The notes under the pieces are model-generated. The model had not been told where the DNA came from and did no database searches. It saw nothing but the letters and a program-made list of their open reading frames with translations. Position numbers and translations under genes: made by a program. From Lactarius indigo (taxonomy: Eukaryota; Basidiomycota; Agaricomycetes; Russulales; Russulaceae), in NCBI GenBank assembly GCA_025766275.1, contig JAFKAC010000057.1:186001-250000 (forward strand): a stretch of DNA of 64,000 nucleotides, read 5' to 3'. This document shows, piece by piece, positions 23,495 through 35,360 of this stretch (position 1 is its first letter; the number at the start of each line of letters is the position of its first letter).

Positions 23495-26400
23495 ATGTCT
23501 CAAACACCCTCTGCCGCTTCGTCTTCTTCCAATCTCCAGGCCATCTTCAATGCCGCCATTAAAGAGTATGAGAAGAAGACGAAGCAAGACCTACTTCTCC
23601 ATTCGTTGATGGCCCAGTTACAGACCTGCGATTCTCCCGCCGATATACTGGCCGTTCTCCGCACTCAAGTCCAACAGTTCGAGCAATCGACGTCTGGGGA
23701 TGACAAATTGACCAAATGGTTGAACCCGACTGTTAATGTCCTTTATGCCTTCTCCGCGGCGCTTGGCGAGGGCGTTGGACTCGTGAGTCCCATTTAGCCG
23801 ATCGTTTACGATCTACCCTCTCTGATATATCATATTTATAGGTGTTTTCGCCTGCGAAAGTCATTTTCGCTGGTGCCGGGGTCCTTCTCTTAGTAGCTAC
23901 CTTACTAGATCTCCTTTACTCGTATTATTCTGATCCCGAACATACACAGGCGGCCAAGGACGTTGCTGCGAGCCAAGATGCGCTCATTGATATATTCGAG
24001 CGCATCGAAGGCTTCTTCAGACGGCTCGAAGAGTATAGTGAGGTGCCGACGACGGAGGCGATGAAGGAGATCATCGTGAAGATAATGGTCGAGGTGCTTG
24101 GGATATTTGGGATCGTGACGAAGGAGATGAAGCAGGGGCGAGCTAGTGAGTCGACCACTGATGATACGTTGCTCGTTTCTGATAGATACGCAGAGAGATA
24201 CCTGAAGAAATTGATTGGACGGAGGGATGTCGAGGACGCGCTGGGCAGACTGGATGGATTGACGCAGCAGGAGATGCAGATGGCGATTGTGCAGGTGCTC
24301 AAAGTCGCACACCATGTGAAGGATGGAGTAGAAACTGTCGGTGGGCAAGTAGAAACTGTCGGTGGACAAGTACAAGGCGTCGATGACAAGGTCAAAGGCG
24401 TCGATGACAAGGTCAAAGACGTCGGCGGCCAAGTACAGGTTGTCGGCGACAAGGTCAACCTGGCTGTTGAGGGTGCGTTTGTCATGTTAGGTACTCAGAA
24501 AACGATCGTAAACTCATATACAACTAGATGGTAAGGTAGTCAAAGCGACCACAATGGAAACGCAAGCTCTATTGCAACAAACGGCAAACAATATCGACGA
24601 GGAAAAGCGTCTGTGGCTCTTTAGCCCTGCTACTCTTCCTTACTGACACTGAAATGCCGTCGCAGGGAGCCGGATACGGAAGGACCACCGAGCGTGGCTG
24701 TCTCCTCCGGACCCATCTACTAATCAAAACATCGCATCCACTATTCAACACGGAGGCACGGCGACATGGTTCTTCCGAGGAAGTATATTCATCGAATGGA
24801 AAACCAAGCCGACCACGTCCTTGTTGTGGATCCACGGGAAACGTGCGTCCTTCTGTCTCCTCTCATCCTCCCAGACATTGATCTGCTCGAACCATTGCAG
24901 CGGGTTCAGGGAAGAGCATCCTTTGGTTCGTCGTCATTTGTCGAGTTCATCCTGAGGACCTTACGCCGCCAACTAGCTCCGCAATCATCCAAGACATAAT
25001 AGCTTCGCGCGAGGCTGGACTAGCATCCATGGCATATTTTTATTTCGATTTCAAGGATACAGATAAACAAAACATCCGCAACTTGCTTCCTTCGCTTATT
25101 ACACAGCTCTCCGCTCGTTCCGATCGTTGTTGCGACATACTCTCCACCTTTTATAAAGCACACGACGATGGCGCCCATAAACCCAGCACCAGTACGCTGA
25201 TCACGTGTCTTAAAGAGATGCTCGCGCTACCTGGTCAGGGCCCAATCTACATCATCTTGGACGCGCTAGATGAATGCCCCAATACATCTGGAATTCCACC
25301 CGCCCGTAAACAGGTCCTCGATCTCTTGAAGGATCTTGTCGGCCTCCAGCTTCCAAATATTCATATATGTATCACGAGCCGTCCGGAGAACGACATCCGA
25401 GCCGTGCTTGAGTCCCTAGCATTTCACCCGGTGTCAATTCACGAACAAAGTGGACAAAAGAAGGATATTGAGGACTATATCAGATCTGTCGTTTACGCGG
25501 ACTCGGATACGGCGATGAGGAGATGGAGGGATAAAGACAAAGAACTGGTGATTGAGACGCTCACGGAAAGAGCTGATGGAATGTAAGTGTCGTATAAGAA
25601 TGTGCCAATGATGCTTACTGACTATTTGACAGGTTCCGTTGGGTTTTCTGTCAGCTGGAAGTGTTGCAACATTGCTTTCCACAAAGCATCCGTCGAACGC
25701 TTAACGAATTACCGAAATCATTGGACGAGACTTATGAGCGAGTGTTGAAGGAGATCGGGATGGCCAACCGAGATCACACTCGTCGTCTCTTGCAATGTCT
25801 CACCGCGGCTGCTCGGCCGCTGCGCGTCGAGGAGCTTGCGGAAATACTTGCACTTGACTTCGATGGGGCGGAAGGAGCGACACCGAAGTTGGAGGACTGG
25901 CGGTGGGAGGATCGGCAGCGAGCTGTGCTATCTACGTGCTCAAGCCTGATCACCGAAGTCGACGATGGCGATTCGCGGGTCATTCAGTTTTCGCATTTTT
26001 CGGTGAAGGAATTCTTGACTTCCGATCGGCTTGCCGCTTCTAAAGGAGATGCTTCATACTTCCATATCATTCCCGAATCTGCACACACGACTCTCGCCCA
26101 GGCTTGCTTGGGAACACTTCTTCAGTTGGACGGCAGCGCCGGCGATGACCAGGTCGAAGTTAGGTTTCCGTTGGCTCAATATGCCAGTCGGCATTGGGTG
26201 GAGCATGCACAGTTTGGAAGGGTGTCGTCACACGTAGATGATGGGATGCAGCGTCTTTTTGATTCGACAAAGCCAAATTTTGCCGCGTGGCTCGAGTTGC
26301 ACGACATCGACGATCCCTGGGGTAACTTCGCAGATCCCCCCGAAGATCGTGGATCTCCACTGTATTATGCTTCGTTGTGCGGATTCCGTGACCTGGCAGC

Positions 26401-27172
26401 GCACATCATCATCGAGCATCCCGAGCAAGTAAATGCGAGGGGTGGTTTTAATCACAGTCCATTAGTCGCGGCATTGCACCAGAGACACTTCAAGGTGGCG
26501 GAGCTATTGCACCAGCATGGCGCGGCCGTGGATGTCACCGACGACGAGTATATTCGGACTCCTCTGCATGCTGCGTCGGTGGACGGACTTATCGATATCG
26601 CGCGGTGGCTACTCGACCATGGTGCAGATGCAAATGCACAACAAAACAATCTCTTCACTCCAATTAATATAGCTGCACAGCATGGACGGCTAGATATTGC
26701 TTCGATGCTACTGGGGCACAACGTACGTGTCAACGCTACGGACGACGAATGCCGTACTCCATTGCACTGGGCGTCAACTGATGGTCACGTGGAGATCGTG
26801 AGGCTATTACTCCAACATGGGGCAGAAATCAGCGCACGAGATGAAGACTACGCGACACCATTACACCTGGCATCATCTGATGGGCGGCTCGAAGTTGCAC
26901 GCCTATTACTTGACCATGGCGCGAATGCAGATGCCGAGAAGAAGGACGGAGGGACCCCATTGCACGAGGCGTCGCTCGAGGGCCAAACTGAGACCGTGCG
27001 CTTGCTACTCGATCACGACGCGAACGCAGATGCAAAGGACAAGCATGGACGGACTCCGTTGCACCTGGCGTCATCCAGAGACAAAACAGAGACCGTGCGC
27101 CTACTGCTTGACCGTGGCGCGAGTGCAGATGCCAAAAACGAGGAAGGAACGACTTCATTACAGGTCGCATAA
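23495..27172 (+). CDS. NLR-type STAND protein: Goodbye - NACHT - ankyrin repeats (second copy)
   Basis: The exons are 23495-23782, 23842-24490, 24528-24608, 24666-24842, 24901-24925, 24977-25582 and 25633-27172. They join in phase to 1121 aa without stops. The first six exons match the gene at 13996 in layout and, except exon 2, in exact exon length. Exon 2 is 57 bp longer, from extra copies of a short VETVGGQV / GVDDKVK repeat before NLAVEG. Walker A GKPGSGKS is built over the exon 4/5 junction, and Walker B is ILDALDEC. It has about nine ankyrin repeats and stops earlier than the sister gene, after TSLQVA. The high similarity points to a recent local duplication. Rapid change in NLR repeat domains is known in fungi; the ligand of this protein is unknown. 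Confidence 0.9.
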
Positions 27173-27689
27173 CGCGAGGCAATTGTACAGATGTCGATGG
27201 AGAATAGTGGCCAACTAGATAGAGTACCACAGGTTACTCCTTAAATGTGTGTCAAGTCACTAGTCACAATGGTTGTATGGGGCTTTGCGGGTTCTCGTGT
27301 GCAACCCTGGCCGGCCCGGTGGTCCACCGGAATCGGTAAGAGTGAACGAATGAGGCGGCACATGCTCGTTCCGTCCACCCAAACTTCTCGACTGGTTCGA
27401 GAACACTTTTATTTCACCCACCCGCCACGCCCAGTAATTTCCAAGGGATCGATTACGAAGCATATGCGGCCCCATGTTTTCCGGCCTTCATTAGCTCCCT
27501 ACGGGAGGGCACCCGTCGCGACCTCGCCTCGAAAACGCAAGCCTCTCATCCCCGATCAAGAAACATTTCGTGCCCCCGCCTATTTTCTATGCAGTCCACC
27601 AGCTATTTGTTTCCCTTTACCAGGTGCCAGTCTCCCCCCCTCCCGACGCAGTACCGATCTCAAAATGGAGTACAGGGCAGTGACTCTCG

Positions 27690-28580
27690 AAGAGCACTTC
27701 CTCTGTGATTCACTTCGACGAGCGTGTGACCCCGCTGCATCACGTACTTGATTTTTCAGTGTCGAGTTTCTATTTCTGATCTCGCGGATGCGAACTTTCC
27801 TGAGAGACGCCGTGGCCGGCTCGACTATGGGAAGCTCAGCCAGGCACATGTCCTCGAACTCAGGTGCGTGCTCCAGGTTCCGTGGGTATTCCCGATTTTA
27901 ATGGCAAACGGCTAGGACAAGAGCGGGGCCTATCCCAGTCACAATGAGCCCGTTCGTGTGCGATTATGCCGCCACGAACATCCCCGCGCCCATATGGCAT
28001 CTACAAAAGAATCTCCTCTCTGCCTCCGCCTCCACCTCCACCGCCGTTACTGTGACAGCTCTTGATGGGCTCTCCCCACGCTGCGCCAGGTCGACATACG
28101 CGGTGTTGTTGTACCCCAGACATGCTGTTTATTGTTGATTGTGTTTACCACCGCTGTGGCACGCTACTGCCCGTAGCCGCGGCCGAGTTGCGGGCCGAAA
28201 GCATCCTGTGGGAGTTCTTGTGAACCGCGCTGGGGTGGCAGGTAGGGAGGGTTTTTGAGGACTTGCTGGGTGCTTGCTGGGGGATATGGGTCGGCTGGCG
28301 CGAGACCTGAAGTCACTCATGTAGCGTGCGTTGTTCTATTTATTGGAGGGAGTGTATGATACGTCTACATGCTCCTAACCTACGATCGTCGTAGGTTTCT
28401 TGACAATATCGTGAGCGAAAAAAATATCCGGTATCGATCGTGACAGTTGTGATAGAAGGTCAACCAGCATTGTCTTGTACTGGGAGGAGGCGGCTCCGTG
28501 ACTTGGCTGGGCGAGTGAGAATAACACTCATATATGCGCTTTGGAATACGTTCGTTGTTCACTCGGTTCATTCGCTATGA
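27690..28580 (+). pseudogene. Decayed methyltransferase-like block, copy 2
   Basis: This block is colinear with 12740-13600. It holds the broken VEFLFLISRMRTFLRD region, an intron-like piece from 27864, CDYAATNIPAPIWHL, NLLSASAST and the long non-coding tail with AACCTACGAtcgTCGTAGGTT near 28377-28398 and a shared CTCATATATGCGCTTT. Stops interrupt every frame. It sits directly after the second NLR gene, while copy 1 sits directly before the first. Confidence 0.45.
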
Positions 28581-29638
28581 CATGGACGGTATCTACAAAT
28601 GCACACTGGTAAGCTTGCCAATGAGCAGGATCCCGCCCATTCGTTTGTTCAAAGAATTCGACTTTCCTTATGAACTTGAGAAGTTGAGAGGAAAAAGCAT
28701 CTTATGAGAGCCCGCTTCAACCCAACTGGCTACCTTTTTTTTTTGTCGAGGAACCGAAGAGGATCAAATGACCGATCACCTCGAACAGCGACCCCACCCC
28801 GGCCTGAGAACCATTCCTACCGTATCCGTCTTCCTCGTGTCCACCTGACATATTCCAAAAAAGGGTTGCTGACATAATCGCTAAACTTCTGAACTCGTAC
28901 AGTACTCAAGACCGTGACAGTGCTAGTACCAAGACTAGTACACAGCGTCTTTGACTCGCTACACCGGAGATGGTAATGAAAATCGGCGAAGACGGCGACA
29001 CTACGACAGTACACCTGACGTACGGCAACAATTCGCCAACATGTTGAAATCGGCTGGTGTGCAAGCTGAGCGCTGAAGATTTGTGGAACCTGGACCCAAG
29101 CCCGGACCCAAGCCTGGACCTTATTATTCAGATCTTATCAATTTCTCATTGATTTTCCCACAGGTTTTTCAGAATCTATTCTGGCGGGGCACAGAGTGAC
29201 TGACCCATTTTTGTCTGCTAAGGTGTCCATCTCAAGGTCCATCTACTGATGCACATTCTGCCCGTGCGTTTGGGCAACGGCAACGACCTTGGCGACGACA
29301 ATTGACGGGAGGGCGGACCGTACCGTGGAAAGGATGCGTAACTAGTAAGTTAAGTTAGCTACTGTATTCCATCCATCCGAGTCATGATTGCCTCGCCGCC
29401 CGCCGAAGACGCGCGGCGCGTGGTAATGTACTGGTTCCAAATACAACGAGACGAGAAGAGAGAAGAGCCGCACGTGCTCAGCGCTCGTGATTGATCTCCC
29501 CCATCTTGTAGCTCTTGGTTGTATTGACCTACTCTTGACTCCAACGGCGACTCCTCTTAACCCCCCAGACTACCAGCAACGCTCTCGTACGCTATCTTGT
29601 TGAAAAACCAGAACGAACTCAGCTCTCCTCATCGCACG
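28581..29638. other. Intergenic, nothing recognised
   Basis: It contains a T-run near 28735 and short open frames only. It is the presumed promoter side of the ABC transporter gene; I see no convincing core promoter motif. Confidence 0.5.
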
Positions 29639-32600
29639 ATGGACCAGGTCGTCCTCACCACCGTCGATGAGGCGTTGGCCCAAAAGCTTCCATCGTGAGT
29701 GCTCCTGGCATATAGTGCAGTTGTACCTCATTCTCAGTCTCCATTTCATCATATGTATGTTACGGACTTTGTACTGTCGCTCTCAGCCTTTGGATCCACC
29801 CGCTCCTCATCCCGTCCCACCTCGCGCTTCTTTCCGTCCTTGTCCTCCTCGTCCAGGCTATATTCTCGTCTGGTCCAGTTCGAAGGCTTCACGGCGAATA
29901 CGCGCCAGTGGCCGCTACCCGCGGCGACTCCGGCGTCCCCATGAGCGCCACTCCGGCAGGTTTCATGTCGGCTGTCAAAGTTCATGTGGAAAGTGCAGGG
30001 GGATCGGTCATCTTCACTTTCCAGGTTTTGCGCCTCCTCGTCGTTCTCGTACTCCTCGGCCTTGCAATATTCAGCTCCGTGCGAGAAGAGGGTCAGCAGC
30101 ACGTCTCCCCGTTGTCTGCAGTGAGCGCACTCAATGGAATGGACCACGAGGGCAAGCGCCGTTATGGCGGCGACTCTCTCACCAAACGCGAGTGGCTCGG
30201 TCTCACACTTTGTCTAACTTATGTGCGTCAATCCAGCCACCGATGTTCTTTTTGAGTTGGTTTCTCACTCGAGTCATGACTTGGCGCAGCTGTATATGGC
30301 CTTTTTGGGATCAATGACTCTGACCGCCCAGAGATCCTGCGCATCGATCGCTTCGTTCCATCTCTCCTCACTCTTGCTTGGCACTTTCTCCGTCTACGCT
30401 TACCGCGACATCTGGCCGCTGCTTACTTTCACCTTGTCACCCGTCGACGCATCCGAAGGCCCTTTGCTATGGGTCAGAATTGGCCTTCTGGCTTTCGCGG
30501 CTATCGTCATCCCTCTGCTCATCCCGTACCAGTATATCCCAGTTGATCCCAAGGCGAGTTTGTCTCTCACCATATCATACGTTTCGATCTCTGACTCCCG
30601 TTGCAGGACCCTTTGCAGGTAATCAACCCTGAACAGACCGCCTCGCTGCTCTCTATGATGCTATATACCTTCCTCGATCCTATCGTTTTCTTGGCATATC
30701 GTGTTCCACATCTATCCCATGACATGCTACCACCACTCGCAGACTACGACTACACCGAGAATCTCGTGCAAAGGAGTTTCAAAGCGGGTCCATCTCGGTT
30801 GTCAGCGCGGGTGTTTTACTGACACGGTCTGCTAGCACTTGGATACATTTACTGGCGGACCCAAGAGGCACATCTTCTGGGGGTTCATGGTAGTCTTCCG
30901 TCCGTTATTCATATGCTGTTAAGTGATGCGTCGCTTATACTCCATCAAAAGGCCGTGAATACGTCCAACTAGCAATCTTCGTCATCATCAAAGTGTTTTC
31001 AACGCTAATGGCACCATTTGGGATGAATCGGCTCTTGCGGTACCCGTTTTATCTTGACGACCTTACGGATATACTTAGCGTCTCCCTACTAGCTACCTCG
31101 AAACCCAAGGGGAAGATGCGTTCGTTCGTCCATGGGTTTGGGTAGCATATATTTTTCTGGGTCCTACTCTCGGAACCATCGCCTTCCAATGGTATTATTT
31201 CGTCGTGGTAAGTGATAGAATATATTTACTGTGCCAAATTCTCATCGTCGGCCATGTTTTAGACGGGTACTCTCGTGCGCGTCTCTGCCATCGTCACACA
31301 ACTTGTCTTTGAGCACGCTCTACGTATCCGCGTGAAAGCCGAAACATCATCTTCCCCGTCTGCCACTCCCGATGCCACTCCCGATGCCACTCCCAATTCT
31401 CGCGGCGAATCCACGACGCCAGACAGTGGGTCAATAGTCGAGGTCGATATCATGTCCGAGGAGGCAGGCGGGAGCAGCGAGGAGACTCGGAGCGAGCAAC
31501 CGACGATCACGGCATCGAGAATCAAGGGCAAGCGAAAGGAGGAAGCTCCCGGATCCGACAGCGGCATGGAGGATGGCCACAAGCCGGGGGATTCGAGCAA
31601 TCTGGTGGGAAAGATGAACAACCTGGTTTCGACTGATCTGGAGAACCTTGTCGAAGGACGAGATTTCTTGCTCCTCGGTTTGTTCTCTCCTCCCCCTGTC
31701 ACTTGCGGTCTCATCTTTGTCTCCTTAGTTTTATATTTTCCGCTGCAGGTCGTGATATGCATCTGGTTTCTGTACAACATTCTTGGTTGGAGTGCATTCG
31801 CCGGGATGGTCGTGATGGTCGCCCTTTTCCCAATCCCGGGAATCGTTGCAGGAAAAATCCAAAAAGTACAGAAGGAAGCTGCGAAGCGTGTGAGTAACTT
31901 GCCTTATCAATGTCTTGACGTCGGGATTTACTTCGCGGTCAGACGGATGCGCGTGTGCAAGCTGCTACCGAAGGTAGGTTACAGACTCAAACCTGCGCAT
32001 TGTGTGAACGCTGACGAACGTCGACTGCAGCTATGGGGATTTTGCGGATGATCAAGCTGTTTGGTTGGGAGCCTAAGATCGCGGCGCGGCTAGCTGAGAA
32101 GAGGGAGCAGGAGCTGCAGTACATCAAATTGCGCCAGATTTTGAACATGATCATCGTCATTATCAAGTGGGTGCCCCCAGCTTCTCTCCTAATCCCTCTG
32201 ACATGGACATCTAGCTTTTTCATACCGATCATCACAGTGCGTCGCCCCGCCATTTGAGTGCTTGCTGATTTGTTCTGACCGACACTTTGGGAAGATGGTG
32301 GTCACATACGTCGCTTACGTGCGTGCGCTCGACCCGCTCAGGCTATTAGTAGTGTCTGAACTGACCAAGTCCGCAGACCGCAATTATGAAGCGCGCACTT
32401 ACACGTAATTTCGCGTTCCTCTCTGAGAGTGCGCCTATGCTGAATTTGTCTGCAGCATCGGCCGTATTTTCGTCTATGGCAGGTCAGTCTCAGGATCTTC
32501 ACTGATGGCGTGGGTGGTGATGGGATACGTCTTTTCCAGTGTTCGATCTTCTTACCAACCAACTTCACACGATATTCCAGATGATTCCCATGTTTATACA

Positions 32601-32825
32601 GGCGAGGGTCTCCCTCGATCGCGTGAACGACTTCTTGCACGACGTGAGCGATTCACTGTCTGTGTTACTATTTGACATATAGAACCCCTTTGGCAGACCG
32701 AATTGTTAGACGAGTTCGCGGATACGGATAAGGCCTCTGAGCGAGCGATGCTGCATCAGCAAAAACCTCCCGCGCTAGCGAGGGATAATTTGACTAAATT
32801 AGCGAAGATTAGTATAATTAGCTAA
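29639..32825 (+). pseudogene. ABC-C (MRP/YOR1-like) transporter, N-terminal half only
   Basis: The exons begin at 29639-29694, 29787-30222 and 30290-30553, and continue through EQTASLLSMMLYTFLDPI (about 30630), LPPLADYDYTENL, FWGF, the YLETQGEDAFVRPWVWVAY exon after 31067, a charged linker and AMGILRMIKLFGWEPKIA (about 32030). These are the TMD0/TMD1 features of fungal ABC-C exporters, which pump conjugates or drugs across membranes. The frame reaches ELLDEFADTDKA at about 32740, where the family usually proceeds to nucleotide-binding domain 1. Here it enters AT-rich DNA and stops at 32823-32825. Neither nucleotide-binding domain is present, so it cannot hydrolyse ATP. The intron at 30554-30606 appears to use a GC donor. 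Confidence 0.8.
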
Positions 32826-33160
32826 ATTATCTCTATTTCGTTGCCACAACTAAATTAGTGCTAATTATCGATATTTTCGCGATATTTTCGTGGTATTCTC
32901 AGATAGGTTACCAATAATCGTGCTCTCAGATTCTCTCAGATTATCAATCATTATTATCTTAACCATTATCAAATTTTATTATAACTATCAAAGGAGCGAC
33001 CAGGCACAACAGGCACAAACAAACAAGCACGGAAATCAAAAAGGAGAGTGAGGGGAAAAGGTCAAATGTTTTTTTTTTTTTTGGGGGGAATTTCTGATAA
33101 TCACTGCTGATTGTTAAAATTCACGTCAGTGATGTCGTTCAAAGGAGTACCATAGACTTA
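32770..33160. other. AT-rich breakpoint region
   Basis: This is very AT-rich DNA with repeated TAAATTAGC/GCTAAATTA-type inverted pieces (32795-32870) and a T-run followed by a G-run at about 33067-33088. It begins where the ABC transporter loses similarity and ends near the 3' side of the DUF6532 gene. It may mark an unrecognised small element, but I could not find its ends. Confidence 0.4.
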
Positions 33161-33252
33161 CAGGGTATTATTGTTAACAGGTCTGTCGAAGCTGGAAGCA
33201 CACTTTCATTCAAGTTCATCGAGATCGAGATTGGCAATTGGAAGAGTCGATG

Positions 33253-34802
33253 TCACGACTGTACCCCCCATAGTGCTACCACAGCACAGTCAGGACTACA
33301 ACAGTCCAAGCGAAGGTAGCAGACTCACCTTGCTTGAGCATAAATATCACTCATCATGATGTGAAAAGCACGTTCTCGGTTGTTTAGGATATGCTTGAGA
33401 GTATTCATGTTGGTGAGGTACACATCCATGTAGGCATTTGCTGAAAATTCTGCTGTCTGCTGTTCGCCACCACGCCACTCGTAAAGAGTGGCATAAAGCT
33501 AATACAGAGTTAGCATCATAAAAATAAAGTTTTACTTGACTCACTGCAGTTGCAACTAGAGCGACCATGGGCATTGGAACTTCCCGACTTACCACTCCAT
33601 CTTCACCTTGGTACGTTGGGAAAAGATGGTGGAAACGAGCAACAAACGAAGTTGAACCACCTGTGAAATATAAGTCACGGATAACTGCAATGATTCGCGG
33701 GTTTCGATATGGGTGCGAGGTCCTCACAAGTCCAGTGATTCCCATGTTCTAGGAAGGTATCAGAAGAGCTCATCAAAAAGGACGGCACTTACACCAGGTG
33801 CCCCCGGGAAAATATAGTTGTAACAAGAAAGCTGCTTCCGAATCAATCGGGAAATTTCAGCCGCCGAACCGGTCGCAATTATTGGCGCCACGCTAACGGC
33901 GTTGCAACGCTCCTTGACCTCACTACGGAAATGTGGAACTCGTGCACGCGACTGTCCATTAATTTGAGTGACATCATCTATAATATCATAAAACTTACCA
34001 AGGATATGAGCTTGGTCAGATATTCGTCGTCGACTTGAAGTCGGCGTCGAACAATGCCTCCTCCGTGTCCATGACTCTCAGTGGCAGTAAGGAGAGCATC
34101 TCGAGTGAAGGCAAAAGCGACAGTCACGTCTGGGAAGGCATTGTTAAATAAGAGAGAAGCTCGAAGGTTCTCGATTGCATCCTGAACAATCCCTCGGACG
34201 AGTGGGCACTGGCTGGTTAGCATGATCTTGGTTGTGCTACCCATGAACACCAGATCCGTATCGATATGTGAGACAGGGGACGCCGGTGACTCGGACATCA
34301 CAGTCAGGGTCTGGTTTGGCGATGGAGTACCAGCTACGTGTTGCAATGGTCAGCCAAAGAACGGACACTTAAAGAAAAAAAAAAAAAAAACCTTCATCTG
34401 GGAGCTCAGCCAGGCATGCCTTCGGTCCAGGTGTCACTGGCAGTATTGGTGTGGACGTAGGGGTAGCACCTGCAGGTGCATGGCTGCGGACACCGCCAGA
34501 TGAGCCGGGGCTGTCGGTGCTCTGTCTGGAAGTCAGCTTCGCTGAGCGGGGCGTATCTATACCACCTGGTTCCTTCCAGGTGGGCCGCTGTGAAAGTGGG
34601 AGTTAGACTAAAGGATGTCGAAAAAAAAAAGGCATACTTCGGTAGCCATAGCCTCAGAGAATTTTGCGGGGTTTCTGAGAGCAAGTTCAACAATCTGCTC
34701 GTCGTCGTCGTCATCGTCCTCAGATGCGCTGTCGTCATCATCCACATCAGGGTCGTGGAAGCATTTGGGGTTGGAATAGGAAGGAACGTGGACGGGGGGA
34801 GG
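33253..34802 (-). pseudogene. DUF6532 domain protein, 5' end removed by gypsy insertion
   Basis: Reading downward from 34802, an acidic stretch (DDDDSASEDDDDDDEQ) precedes an intron (about 34590-34637), a Pro/Ser/Thr-rich exon, and an exon with DAIENLRASLLFNNAFPD. After further introns come YRNPRIIAVIRDLYFTGG, EVPMPMVALVATAV and LYEWRGGEQQTAEFSANAY. The last short exon ends at the TGA at 33253-33255. These blocks follow the order of DUF6532, a basidiomycete family of unknown function. The reading frame is open at 34802, exactly where the LTR of gypsy element A begins. The original start is therefore displaced by the retrotransposon, and the missing 5' exon(s) should lie beyond the right edge of the window. 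Confidence 0.75.
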
Positions 34803-35341
34803 TGTCACGTTTCGACTCGTACGGACTGGATGACTCATACCCTTACTGTACCGGTTGCAACTACGGCGGTAAGGTATATTAGTTGCGGACTTACGATAGG
34901 CGATACGAGTACGATAGGAGATTACGCGTTGATTGCTGACTGAGGACATGCCACTAATACTAGTAGTAGTAGTATTAGGATTCGAGTTACTTACGCGATA
35001 TGTTGGACGCTACTTTACGATGACTCACAGCAGCGCTTGAAAGCCTGCTCGACTTGTATTTAAGATGTCTCGTGAAGACCAAGATACGCCATCTTGGTCT
35101 TCTTGAATCACCACTTGTTTCTCTTTTCCTCCTCTCCCTTTCTCTTCGCCTTATCAGTCGATCATCAAGTTTTCCGACTTCGTTCAGGACTTAAGACACA
35201 ACGGGCTTGCCAGTGTACCTTCGTGTATTCACCGAGGCAAGGACTTGGACCTCCGCGTCTTCAAGTTGGCATCGCAATATTCGCTAAGTTGTTACCGCCT
35301 CTACCGAGCTCAAGTCGAGCTAACGTTGTGGTGACGTTACA
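34803..35341 (+). repeat. 5' LTR of gypsy element A
   Basis: It carries TATTTAAG near 35059, the hairpin GAAGACCAAGAT/ATCTTGGTCTTC (about 35075-35103) and the box ATCTTGGTCTT at 35092-35102. That box is the reverse complement of AAGACCAAGAT at 35344-35354, just downstream of the LTR. Confidence 0.92.
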
Positions 35342-35360
35342 TTAAGACCAAGATCCCATC

